Below are positions 51,251-63,025 of a stretch of 64,000 nt of DNA, piece by piece. The position numbers and the translations under genes were made by a program. The notes beneath the pieces were generated by a model. The model was not told the origin of the DNA. It saw nothing but the letters and a program-made list of their open reading frames with translations, and made no database searches. The stretch spans positions 1-64,000 of the forward strand of contig CAJNOQ010000071.1 in the NCBI GenBank assembly GCA_905250885.1, read 5' to 3'. How positions within the stretch are numbered: position 1 is the stretch's first letter; every line of letters starts with the position of its first letter. Origin of the DNA: Didymodactylos carnosus. Lineage: Eukaryota; Rotifera; Eurotatoria; Philodinida; Philodinidae.

Positions 51251-51559
51251 AATTGATCAGAAAATTTCGTTTGGATGCTGGAAGATAGAGAACTTATTGA
51301 TGAATAAAAATGAAATTTCAGTGTTTTAAATTTTTTTGTACAAAAGAGCACTACACAAAAATGCCTGTAACCTTCACGATTTTGACAACATATATTTCAG
51401 AACTCTTCTTTTTGATTCACAGAATTTGTATCTTTTTCAAATGTGTTGACAAATAAAAAATTCATCTAAAATAGGACGTTGTTTCATTACAAGCAATTTT
51501 CCAGTACAAATGATCAATTCTTTCGATTATACGAATTATCATCCTGATTTAACATTAGC

Positions 51560-51852
51560 CCAGGAACCTAGGTCAATATCACATTGGCCTGATTAATTAT
51601 AAATTGTACGTTAGACTAGTCCAATCTTAGATTCGCTTGGTGTTTTCAGTCCAATGTCACATTAGACTGATACTTTTTATTACATTTTACTTTGGACTAG
51701 TTTATTCTGAAATTTTACTTTGGCCTTAAGCAACTCTAGGCGAAAGTGAAATTAGACTTTGGACTAGTTCAAAGTGGAATTTGCCCTTGGCCTGACTAAT
51801 ATTACATTGGACCGAATTCCATTTTGGACGCTAGCATATATATGCTACTAGT
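51560..51852. repeat. Cluster of the palindromic word GGACTAGTCC
   Basis: ACTAGT cores occur at 51615, 51696, 51763 and 51847. Words such as TTGGACT, TTAGACT, TTGGCC and CCAATGTCACATT recur on both strands. Two longer copies of the type TTTGGACTAGTTYA, then AATTTT or AATTTG, then TTGGCC lie about 67 bp apart. Spacing is irregular. No coding potential is seen. Confidence 0.6.
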
Positions 51853-52509
51853 GGCAGCAAAATAAAATTAGGTGAATGACTTGTCGAGAAAATTATCTAA
51901 AAATGATCCTTTTAAAGTATACCATATGGACTCCATTCGATCACTCGAATAAATGGTCCTTTCATTATGTTCCAATTTTCAGGTCAAGATCTTGATGATT
52001 CTACCTCTACTGCATCGATTGTCAAAAATATATTACAGTCTGACGTCACATTGAAAGGTACTACGAGAATTGTTCATGACGCAATCATTCTCTAAAAATA
52101 ACTAATTTTAAAGAATTTTATAATCAACTATATTTTAATGACAGACTAGTCATAATGATTTAGGTACATATGACAAAAAGAACTAACAACCGTATAAAAC
52201 GCGTTCGTATTTTGTAAAAGAAAGTTTCTGAACGCGTCCATAATAAAGAACGTCATGCCTGTTTTCTTTTTCCGTTTACGGTTCTAAGACGCGCTTTCTG
52301 CCAATTTGAGAAATGGAAAAAACCATGTTTCACGTTTTCTCAGCTCATCAGCGAAGCTTTGACTTTGAAATTATTCTAATCAATATTTATTTTCTCGTCT
52401 TATTCTTTACATAGGGCATATCACGATTTAGGGCGCTCCCATTAATCAAATGTATTGAGACAGGTTTCTTTTACATAAAATAAAAGCACTTTCCAACTCG
52501 CTTTGTTGT

Positions 52510-53190
52510 GGAAAACGGCAGCAAACGGATTTTGAAAATTTTTTCCATTTTTCATTTTTGAAGCCTGTTCTAAAGTACCTGAAACGCATTCTTTCATAAA
52601 AGAAACCCGAAAAAAACATGTTGATTTACGTGCATTTACTTTTTGCTGCTTAAAAATTAAAAAAGAGTTTGATAATTAATTATTGTTCATTTTTAGCGGT
52701 TTTTAACTCAATTGTTTCACTTGTTTGAACGAGTTTATCATCCTGTCGTTCCTTTTTTCAAATCCGTTTTAACGGATTAATTGAAAATTTTTTATTGATC
52801 CTAATAATTTTTGCAAGGATGTAACTTGACATTCTCTGAAAACGGATTGTAAACACTTCTGTGTGAAGAAAGCTCTTCCGCTACCTGTCAGTTTTTTCTT
52901 TGCATGCGGAAAGTTGATGACGATTTGTTTTTGCATACGTTTAATCGTGCAAAACATAATCACATTTATCCGTTTTCTGCATGCTGTGCAAAAAGAAGTG
53001 AACGTTTTCACTTATGAAAAAAAGTTAACTTGCGATAAAAACGGTTGGTAAAAATGCCAAATGGAAACATATTAATAGTCATGCGAATCTGTTTTTGTAT
53101 CATTTTACTTGTTCATCACAAACACATTATGTATTCTTGCCTTGATCTCTATATAACATTATATAAAACAGGTTATCCGTTTCTGTTGAA
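52510..53190. repeat. Scattered copies of AACGGAT / ATCCGTT
   Basis: The heptamer occurs at 52524 (+), 52762 (-), 52771 (+), 52841 (+), 52968 (-) and 53175 (-), usually with flanking A or T runs (AAAACGGATT). Two copies at 52762-52777 form a perfect small palindrome, ATCCGTTTTAACGGAT. The intervening DNA is AT-rich without genes. Confidence 0.45.
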
Positions 53191-53433
53191 AAGAAATTTT
53201 TATATTAAAATTATGCAAATTTATACTTATTTAGCCATAATATAAGCGGCGTGTAATACTTTTTTTTTGATTGCACAATTTGTAAAATTCTTTTCATGTA
53301 CTTCTTTTTCGATCATAGTGAGATATAACCGTCGAAAAAACACACTGAATTTTACATTATATGTGAGAAGGCAAGTTATTTCTATAAACTATAGTAATTA
53401 GGCTAGGGAATAGAATCCATTCATTTCCAAGGG

Positions 53434-53520
53434 AAAGCTTAATATGGTCGTGGTGGTTGAGAACTGTCTATAATATGACATTTATGTTAATTCTCAACCA
53501 CCACAATCATATTAAGCTTT
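53434..53520. repeat. 87 bp hairpin with 30 bp arms
   Basis: The arms 53434-53463 and 53491-53520 are complementary at 28 of 30 positions (outer end AAAGCTTAATATG, inner end GTGGTGGTTGAGAA), with a 27 nt loop. The size and fold resemble a very small MITE or a small-RNA precursor. No target-site duplication is evident. Confidence 0.7.
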
Positions 53521-55491
53521 TCCTCATCTCTTCAGATTAATCAGTAGAAGTAGAAACAATGCAAGGAAGAAAAGAATATTAGAGATATCGAAAACATCAG
53601 TAAAAATTTATCCTTTATGAAAATGGACCATTGAGAGAACAACGCCTTTTATTTAGATTTTCACAAGAGTACTTGTGTTGACTACATTTATGTTGATTCA
53701 ATATTTTTCTAACAAGGGAACATTCCCAGCTAATGCATTTTTATATGACTGAAACATAGGGTTTTCGGTATTATTGTTATGATGATCACGAACCTGAAAA
53801 ATGTTTTCTTCTCGTATGACTTTCTATTCCCATCGTATAGAAATGGAGTATGTGGGATCTTTTCTATACTTGTAGATACGTGATTCGGACCTAGTAGTTT
53901 ATAGATTGAAATTTGTGTTGGAGTTACGTATGCGGAGAATTTTCAGACATAGCAGACAAGTTTTCGAAAAGTTTATCTTTTATCTCCGTATAAACTTTAG
54001 GCAATTCAGCTTTTTGTCTCGAAAGGCCTTATTTCTCTTCGAGAACTATTTTGTAAGGTCTGAAAAATTCTTAACGCACGTAACGCGATGTGGTTCATAA
54101 TGTGTTAAATCAGAACCTCTTTATCTAGAAGTGTAGAATGGTTTCCCAAAGACTCCGTTTCTCTAGGACGATAATAGAAAATCATATCGGTAAAAACGAA
54201 AAAATATTCATTTATTCTGTGTTTCTAAGCGGAGTCAGTTTTCGCTGAAATTTAAGCGAACAAGGGGCATAGTAGTGATGCATTGTAACAGCAGGATCCC
54301 ATCAAATATAATCGTGTAATAAACCAACAGTTTCGTGTCAGTTTCGTGATCAGCATAAAAAATAATCCATAACAACCTATGCTTTAGTCAGATTGATACT
54401 TAACAAATCTTTTAGAAATAGTCATTGCGCTGTTAGCTTACTAGCTGTCTCAAAGTTCTTCTTTGTGATCGAAAAAACAGCCTAATATTCGTATAATAAT
54501 ATAGGATCATGGACTACGATGATCGATAGTAACAAAATACCAACTAACAAACAAGCTTGACGATAATCGATTCTTTCTAATCGACATAAAAAAGATATTA
54601 TTTATTTAAACTTAAAAAATAAAATATGCTTTTTAAAAAGAAATCTATTATCCCACAACTGTACAAATATCAAAATGGATATTTAACAATTGTACGGTTT
54701 TTTTATTGGTGTACAATGGATGTGACGACATACAAAAAAAATAACAACACAAACATACAAACAATGGTTGTCAACAATCATGTTTTTAAGTCATCGAAAA
54801 ATAAATGTTTTTCATTAAGTATGCACGTATATATCTACACAAATTAATACTAAAGCGATTAGAATCATTTTATCCAAAAAAAGGCAGAAAAAAGTAATTT
54901 TTCCTCAAGTATCGAGGTGCTCATCTAATAACTATTCATTGAAAAGTAAGTCAGTCAAATAAATGGTGTTATTTTTAATTTTAGTCATCGGAAAACATTT
55001 TTATTAAGTAATTTTGAATAAGAAGTGCTGATTTTTTGACCAACAGTTGATCCTAAATAGTTCCTTAGTCTATACTTAGTTTCCCATAAAAAATAGACTA
55101 TCGTACAAATATGTTTAATTATTGATTATCCTATGGAAGATGTCCGGCATAGAAAAATGGAGTAATACATCTTTTGGTTTTTTCTATACATAAATCCATA
55201 CCATAGTGAATGTACTGAGTCTAAGGTATCTGAATACTCGATAAACTAGAAAATCTTTCGAAAATCTCGAAAATCTCAAAAATCTTTTGAGCACTAGTTC
55301 TATCTTATCCTAAAGGATAGGATAAGGGCATCCTGCATCTCCCTAGTCCTGCATCTCCCTTTCAATCACTGTTTTGTTTTGCGTGATGTACTATATAAGC
55401 ATCATTTATTGTTGGAAAATAGTAAAATTCTTTTCTCTAACGCGGGAAAGTTCCCAAGTGCTACGCTGATTTTCGAATGCGATATATACCA
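53521..55491. other. Gene-poor interval
   Basis: No gene is supported. A short irregular run of GAAAATCT words lies at about 55250-55290. It is followed by a perfect palindrome near 55303-55325 (CTTATCCT...AGGATAAG) and a duplicated CCTGCATCTCCCT word near 55331-55360. The ORFs at 53906-54100 and 54626-54847 show no recognised motif. Confidence 0.45.
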
Positions 55492-55995
55492 GTTTGTAGA
55501 GCTCCATGCTCTGATTACAATGAGATAAAGCGTTTTTCCACATAATCCTTATTTGAAGAGCCAGATTGATTTTACATTCTGAAGGATCACTCTGGCATAC
55601 TTAGTGAGAGATTTGAATTCCAAGGATATTATAGTTTCTAGCGGTCGGGTTTTTGCCATCGGGTGCGCCACACTTAACTGTACATTCTTACATGTTAAGC
55701 TAAAATAGATTGTCTTTACTTTGCTTTCAATATCACTAATATTGCGAGTACAGAGTACTGAGATATTTCACGCGAAGTGTTTCTACTCACAACAACAACA
55801 TGTAAGAATGTATAGTTGAATGCGGCGCACCCAATGGCAAAAACCCGACCGCTTGAAACTATAATATCCTTGGAATTCAAATCTCCCACTAAGTATGTTA
55901 GAGTGATCCTTCAGAATGTAAAATCAATCTCACTCTTCAAATAAGGATTAAAAACGCTTTATCCCATCGTAATCAGCGCATCGAGCTCTACAAAC
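55492..55995. mobile_element. 504 bp foldback element with ~200 bp inverted repeats
   Basis: The left arm 55492-55696 and right arm 55797-55995 are reverse complements at roughly 90 percent by eye, starting GTTTGTAGAGCTC. They flank a 100 bp unique centre. The arms share long blocks such as GGATATTATAGTTTC and TGCCAWTGGGTGCGCC. No coding capacity or clear target-site duplication is visible. The arms have diverged more than those of the element at 26535-28020, suggesting greater age. Confidence 0.8.
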
Positions 55996-56561
55996 CCTCT
56001 TGACATGCACAAGATCGAGTTGTTTGTTACACAAAAGTATCACTGGCAGATAGTCTATTTAAAAATAATTAATTCAAAATTGGATTGATTATGTGAAAAT
56101 AGATCGCCAGGGTACACCTATTCGGGTACCTTGTATTCAGTACATACAATGGGACAGAGTTAATCAACCCAGGCAGAAAAGAGTAAGCAAGGAAATCTAG
56201 CTCATCAAATAACTCAAGCGCCCGCTTAGTCGTAAACTTTTTGAGTCAAATAGCTAGCTCCAAGTGGTCGATCCAGTGGATGCACGATTAGCGTCGAATT
56301 CAAACACATCAGCTAGCTTCAACTCACTTAAGCTAGCTTTAACGGGTTAAAAATAGAGTCAGGTATCTGCAAGCGTCCACTTCGCAATTTTTTTTTCTGT
56401 TTGGGAAGTTACATAGAAAAATTATCTTCATTTTTCTTTTAACTAATTCAATACCAAAAATTTTAAAAAATAAAATTAATAGTTGTTAAAATGTCCTGGT
56501 TCTTTCGAGACAAACCAGTTTAACAGCGATTTTACCCAAAGTGAGGCTTGAGTGTTGTTTG
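55996..56561. other. GC-richer spacer between two foldback elements
   Basis: This spacer has several GCTAGC and CTAGCT words at about 56199-56340 (AGCTAGCTCC, CAGCTAGCTTC, AAGCTAGCTTT), and is less AT-rich than its neighbours from 56100 to 56390. No coding frame is recognised. It may be old mobile DNA. Confidence 0.4.
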
Positions 56562-57104
56562 AACCTAAGTAATTAGCTGGGTAATCGAGCATCTTAGAAA
56601 AAACCACAGATTGGGAAGAATATGCCTTGTACATTTATGTAGTTTTTTCAAATACTCCATAAATAAAATGATATTTTTTCTTTTGTTCTGTTGATTTGGT
56701 CTATAGTAAAACAGTTACTTATCAGTTTTATTGAAAACGATGTATTTAATGGATATGTGATCGACGTCTTTGGAATGTGTGGAAGGAACCATGATGAATC
56801 CAGAGGTCCTCTATAAAGTCCTCTTCGAGAAAAACTTTACTTAGATTTTAAAACTCATCTGAAAGTTTCAACAAACACACCCTTTCAAACCAATTGAATC
56901 GAAGACAATCAAATTTGGAGGTGAACAGACCAACATCAAATAAAACTGATATGTAACTTTTTTACTACAGACTAGATAAACAGAACAAAAGAAAAAAGTA
57001 TCATTTTATCTCTGAAGTATTTAAAAAAACTATATGAATCTATAAGATGCATTCTTCCCAATGAGTCGATTATACAGCTAATCATTGCTTAGACATTACA
57101 GGTT
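56562..57104. mobile_element. 543 bp foldback element with ~170 bp inverted repeats
   Basis: The left arm (56562-56732) and right arm (56937-57104) are reverse complements over most of their length. Matched blocks include ATTGGGAAGAAT, ATAGTTTTTT, AAAATGATA, TTTTTTCTTTTGTTCTGTT and ATCAGTTTTATT, with many substitutions and small indels. The 200 bp centre is unique. The arm sequences differ from those of 55492-55995, so this is a separate family. No transposase or target-site duplication is seen. Confidence 0.7.
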
Positions 57105-60100
57105 AAGACAACGTTAAACTGAGTTTTCTGATCCTTTTCATGTGTTGTTAATATTATTTGTTTTCTCGAAAAATATGTTTTTATTTCTTATCGTCTAATG
57201 TATAACTGTGTTTCTCTATGCTTTTACAAAAAGCCTTATAGGTGAGACAGTTATTTGCCCGTTATAAAGTTATTTTTTATAGTTATTAGTCTATTATTGT
57301 TTTATGCTACAATCATAAAAAAATATAAAAAGCAAGTGAATTGAAACCATTGAAAAACTTTAATAGAGTTCTTTCAGTTAATGTCGTTCCATGAATAAAG
57401 AGACCCTTTAAACTAAAACAAAAAAACATTTTCCAAAAATCAAATTCGATCTATATTACTCAACGAAAAAAGCACGAGATATTTCATACTTTTTCTTTTT
57501 ACAACGTTATACTCCTTGATTATAAAAATATCAAATCATTCACATAAATTATTGAAGTACAAAAGATTTAAGAACAGAATGCAATAATAGGACGAATACA
57601 GATTTATGATCGAGCTAGCATCATTTTTATAACTCTAAAGTCTTTTAAAACCTTTACTGTGGAAACAACAGAGATGTCTTTTACTTCTTTTCTTAGAGAA
57701 TCGACGAACAATGAAACATAGATTAATTTCCTTTACAAGTGTTCTTTCTTTAATGGTTGATATCATATCATACTTGTGTAGAAACAAAATTTTTCCATTA
57801 TCGTTTGCAAAAAAATACAAAGAGACGACAAGTTCTTTTTATTCTTTTCTTTGACATTTTAAAAACAACAACTTGCAGAAGAGTGACACTGTAAATTGTT
57901 TTTTTAATAGATGTTTGTGCTGCAAGTTTGTATTGATCTTTGTGTCTTAAAAGCGAAAATGATTGTTCAGAGATGTGTGATATCGGCAGCTTATCGATTC
58001 ATCTCCCGAAAGACGCTAAAATTTTCTTTTGTTTTTTAAACGTACCATTTCATAGTAAGCTTACCTTCGAAAATATAGACATGAAAAGCTAAAAAGAATG
58101 CTATATCATGTCATATAATTCACACTTCTTTTGCTCTCTAGGTATATTGCGAATGTCATCTAGTAGAAAAGATTTAGCGAGCTGCGGTTTCGGAGCTTAA
58201 AGTATGGCGCAACTTTCTATGAGAAACTAAACTGTAAAACGTTTCCTAAAGATAGTATATCTCCAGGTTTTGAACAAAATTAGATTACCAGTTATAAGTT
58301 TTTATAGATATTTACATGTCTCGATGTGGATTGATTGGCTAAAGCGATGTCTACTCATTAACACAAACTTGATTTCTCCATCATCATGGTTTACACGTTA
58401 CATCAGTTTTTTCTCGAAGTCCAATGCCTAGTATACGGTAACCTTGGAAATGAGTGGTAACATACGTTTTCGATCATCCTGAATCTCGTGGTAATGTATG
58501 TTCTCCGAAAAAAAGTGAGAAAACCTGATAGACATGCTATCTAAGGAAAACGTCCTAATATTAGCTATTAGTGTACAGCACTAAAAAATTCATATCTCGT
58601 TCAAAATACAACTAAACCACTTGAGAAGCACACAAAATACTTTGCCATTCTTGATTTGCATGTTGACAGGACTAAAAAAGTAAAAACTTTTGTTTCACTG
58701 TTGCTGATATTTTTAACCTTTTTTTAACAAAACCGTTCAAAGCAAGGTATGAATTTTGAGGTCTTTCAGTGTTCGAAGTATTCTTCTCAAAGTCTAATAT
58801 CGTGCTTGAATCATGATAGATATAGATGTTAGAGTTTACGTGTCAGCACATTGTGAACAGTAGGCTGCATTGCAAGACCTATAGATATCTATGGAAACTT
58901 TTTGTTTTCTCGTCTTGCAAAGATTCTGAGTTTCACCATCTTCAGGAAAGAAAAATTTGAAATTTGAAATTTGAAATTAGCCCTCTGAGGAAAGATGCAT
59001 CAAACTCTATGTTAGAAAATGCTAAAAATCTACTTTGTACTTTCTAACGGCATTCAAAAAAATACCCACGATCTCTGCGTATTTTAAACGAATAATAGTT
59101 TCTTTGTGCGTAACTTTTCCTCTTTGCGATATGTACTATTTTCGTTGAAATATTAGGCCTCATAACGTTTACTTGTTGTCTGAAAAACATCGTTTAACAA
59201 ATACTGATGACGCACAATATTTATTAATATTCTTGAGTGTAAAATACACGCATATACACATTGTCACTTATTGAAAGCTAAACAAATTTTCGAGTGACGA
59301 AGAATTTTTTAATACAACCACTATACCCACTTCAGTTTAACTTAGTGACCTTGAAACATTAGTGCCAAAAATTATTGAAGAATGTCATGGTTTGTTCCTT
59401 TTTCTTTTGCATTGAGCACAAATTAGTTATATTGTTAAAATAGCAACGAACAATTTTGAAGAGAAACAAACAATTGTTGTGTATCGAAGAAAAACGCATA
59501 GGAAAAATTGCACACTTGTTTCAAATGACACAATTAAATGCTCTTCTACAGAAGAAAGAGAAGAAGAAAAAAAATGTGAAAAATCGAGAATTTGTATTCT
59601 TTTTTTACTTGATCATCTTGATGGTGATAGTAGTAGTGAGATTTTTAAAGTCAAAGATTATACACACATATACATATTCTTTAACTTTTAAAAAAGAAAA
59701 AAAAATTCACATTTTCAAGAAGACTATACGTTCATTTGTATGACAAATATAAACAAAGCAAAGAGAAAAGAATAATGGAATAAAGCATTTTTTTCTCACA
59801 AAGAACACATGTGTTTCTTCTTCAGACATGATAATAAAATAAGATCGTCATTGTCAGAAAAGAATGAAGCATCGTGTCTCTATACGTGTATAGGTAAATT
59901 TCAAAAACTATGGCTACATCTAATGAAAGTATTGTCTCATATTAAAATAGAATTTTAGTAATAGATCTAAGATTTTTATTTCTAAGAGTATACGAAATAG
60001 GATAATGTTTAGAGTGATAAATAATTTCATTATTACATAGTTAAAACAAAAATATACAGTCGATATTGACAATAAATGATAGAGAAGGAGGCTTTTATTT

Positions 60101-63025
60101 TTCAGAAAAAGGTTTATTTTCTTTCCCCGAAGTTGAACATATTTTCTTTTGTTATTTCTTCTTCCTTAGTTTTATAAGACTTTTTAGTTGCTTAAAACTT
60201 TCATTGTATTCATTTTTTGTATTAAATTCTTCAGCATATGATGTTAATGGCTAATTCTTGCCTTATGTGATTAAAAAACGGTATCGTTTACGCATGTTTT
60301 GTGATGCAAGATGATTTTTTTACCTACTAGGTTATATTTTCATTTTATTATTCATAGGAATATATCAAAATTCTACTGAAAAGAAAAAAAAGAATATATC
60401 ATCAGAGAGATGTATTTACCAATGAATGATTCTTTTCTCCCTGTTCGCCCATCTATACGTCTGAAGAGAACCTTGTTATCATCTAATCACGTTTTTCTCA
60501 GAACTGTGATACTTGTGTCTGGATATTGGAGAAGAACTTCTTATCTATATAGAATAACTTTTCTTTTTTTATCTGATCTGTCAAATGTCATCATCTTTCT
60601 TTTAGTTCTAGTTTCACTTTTTTATAAAAAAACAACAACAACAGAAACGGTCTCCGGATTAGTTTGTTCAGAAGAAAAAAAAGGAAAGGGAAGAAGAACA
60701 GCTCAGTTGCATAGAAACATTGTCATTGTATATATAATTTGTTAAATTACTCAAGTTTTATTTTTTAACGTGTATATGTATTGAACTCAAATTTGAAAAA
60801 AAGAAAAGAACAGAGAACAGAGCTAAACAAGAAAAAAAAATATTCTAAAAAATAGTAAAGAAAAGAACAAAAAAAAAAGAACATATCTAATGGAGAATAA
60901 TTATGCAAATAATTCTCTATATATCATTAGATATGAATGACATTTTTGTTGTCGATAAACAGCATGCAACTACATCACTACTACTGTTATTATTTTTTCA
61001 TTAGATTTGAATATTGCATCCGTTTGACAAAAAACACAACAGATTTAAATTCGATTTTACAGTGGGTGAAGGTCAATTTAAACAATGTCATGTAGCTTAA
61101 TAGTAAAAAAACGGTAAACTAGTATACATGTTACTAATCCTGAGAAAACATCGTTGTTCCGTCGCTAAGTAGGTGTGAATCCTGCAACTCCCATAGTAAT
61201 TTTGTTCTCTGCATTATTTTGTTTTTTTTTACTATAGATGCAATTTTGACTATCTCAAAAAATTTTTATATTTAATTCTCAAAAGATTTTATACTAATAA
61301 CAATTAAATATATAAAAATAAAATCTCATAGATTTAGCATCAAATGAAATAATTATGAAGTATTTTCACAGGAGCAAAGTTACTAATAAGATGTTGATTC
61401 AATTTTTGTTTGTAATTAGAGAAAGTCATTCTGTTAATGTTGTAAAATAATGTTGCGTGTAAAAAAAACATGAAATTTTGTGAAAATTTACTAGTTTTCT
61501 GATGATCTTAAAAAACATGTAAAACTAGTCACAATATCAAAAAATGTAAGAAAATTTAGGGCTTTTTGAATGTTTTTTCTTCAGCAATAAAAGTCAATTG
61601 AATAACTGTAAATTATTTTTACTTTTAATACTTTTTTTCTCATTCAACAGAATCATTAGAAACGTTCGGTGGTGCCTATTTACACTTTACATTATGAGTA
61701 TAAGGTTGAAGTTGTCGAATGCTTTTTTATTGATCTAAATTACCAGCAATCTTATTTATAAACAAAGACATGTGTATGTGTGTTCTGAATTTTTAGCAGA
61801 AAAATAAGATCCATTATGTAATGTGAGAAGACATCAGTCGGATAAATTTTTACACACCAGAAAATGTTTATTGGATTCGTTTACGCATCACGATTTATTT
61901 TGATAGGTTATTTGTGAGAAAACACGTATTTTGCATCAGTTGTTTTTTAAAAAGATTATATAACTAAATGTAGCCATTAGACGAAAATCAGTTTGGTTTA
62001 AACTATCTGTATTACTAAGAAAACTTAAAAAATGATACATTTTGAAGTCATATCAGTAGCTTAGAGAATAAGAGTATTTGATGAGAATAGGTAGATATAA
62101 AGAATGAGTAGATACCGGTATTAATCAATCCTCTTTGTTGATAATTTGATACTTTTAACCACAGATATATGATTCTGGATTTGGGAATAATTGGAAAATT
62201 AGTTCAGAAAAGGAAATAGTACTTCTTTTGCTTTTAGTTTAATCCAGTAAACTTCTATCCTAAAGACTATCATAGTCTTGCGAGAACTAACAAAGCATCC
62301 AGTACCGTCGCGTTGTCCTCGAATATAAATAAGGTTTCATGACAACTAGTACATTTTCTTTCGAATCATTCTTTTGAAAAGTTGATTTTTGCTGAAAAGT
62401 TTAAACAGGTCAAATATCCTTACAGGTTATAATGAATAATAAATTCAAAAATTTTTGAAAGAATAGGTAGGGGGCAATAGGTGCATAGCATGACGGATTA
62501 TAATTATCGCCAGTCTTGAAAACGAACGTGATACTATAGATCCACAGAATAATTGAATTAGAGTAATCGAGTTTAGGAGTCCAACAGTTGCCAAGATTTT
62601 TGACTTTTTTTTTGAAAATTGCACTTTTTTATTGAGCTGTTCTGCCGCCAGGTTATATTAAGAAAATTGTTCATATAGCATTCACTCTCAAGCACCAGAC
62701 TTTTCTCTTTCAAATCATGAAACAGTAAGAATTGACAGATTGAGACGATAAGTTAACCCTTTCATTATCTTAATCATTCTCGAAATGTATTTGTTTGTTG
62801 ATTATCTGTTTATTCTTTATTCAAAACAAATTTCTGAAGACGATCTAAGTATAGAATCTAAACATACGTTGTCTGTTTGTAGATACATATATTTTTATTC
62901 TTCACTTTACCAGTAAATAACAAATTGTGAACATAATATTATTCATTGTCCTCATCGTTTTTAATTATTATGCGTTTACATTTATTATTATCAATATTTG
63001 ACTATTTGTCATTATTATAAACACA
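57105..63025. other. Gene-poor interval upstream of DCDC2
   Basis: About 5.9 kb of AT-rich sequence has no supported exon on either strand. A short GAAATTT tandem lies near 58958-58978. A small imperfect hairpin lies near 60886-60933 (ATCTAATG...CATTAGAT). The 111-codon ORF at 60410-60745 has no recognised motif. Untranslated 5' exons and the promoter of DCDC2 probably lie near the right end. Confidence 0.45.

Noticed and set aside
60410-60745. 111-codon plus-strand ORF
   Set aside because: It starts in T-rich DNA, has no recognised motif, and there is no supporting splice or conserved context.
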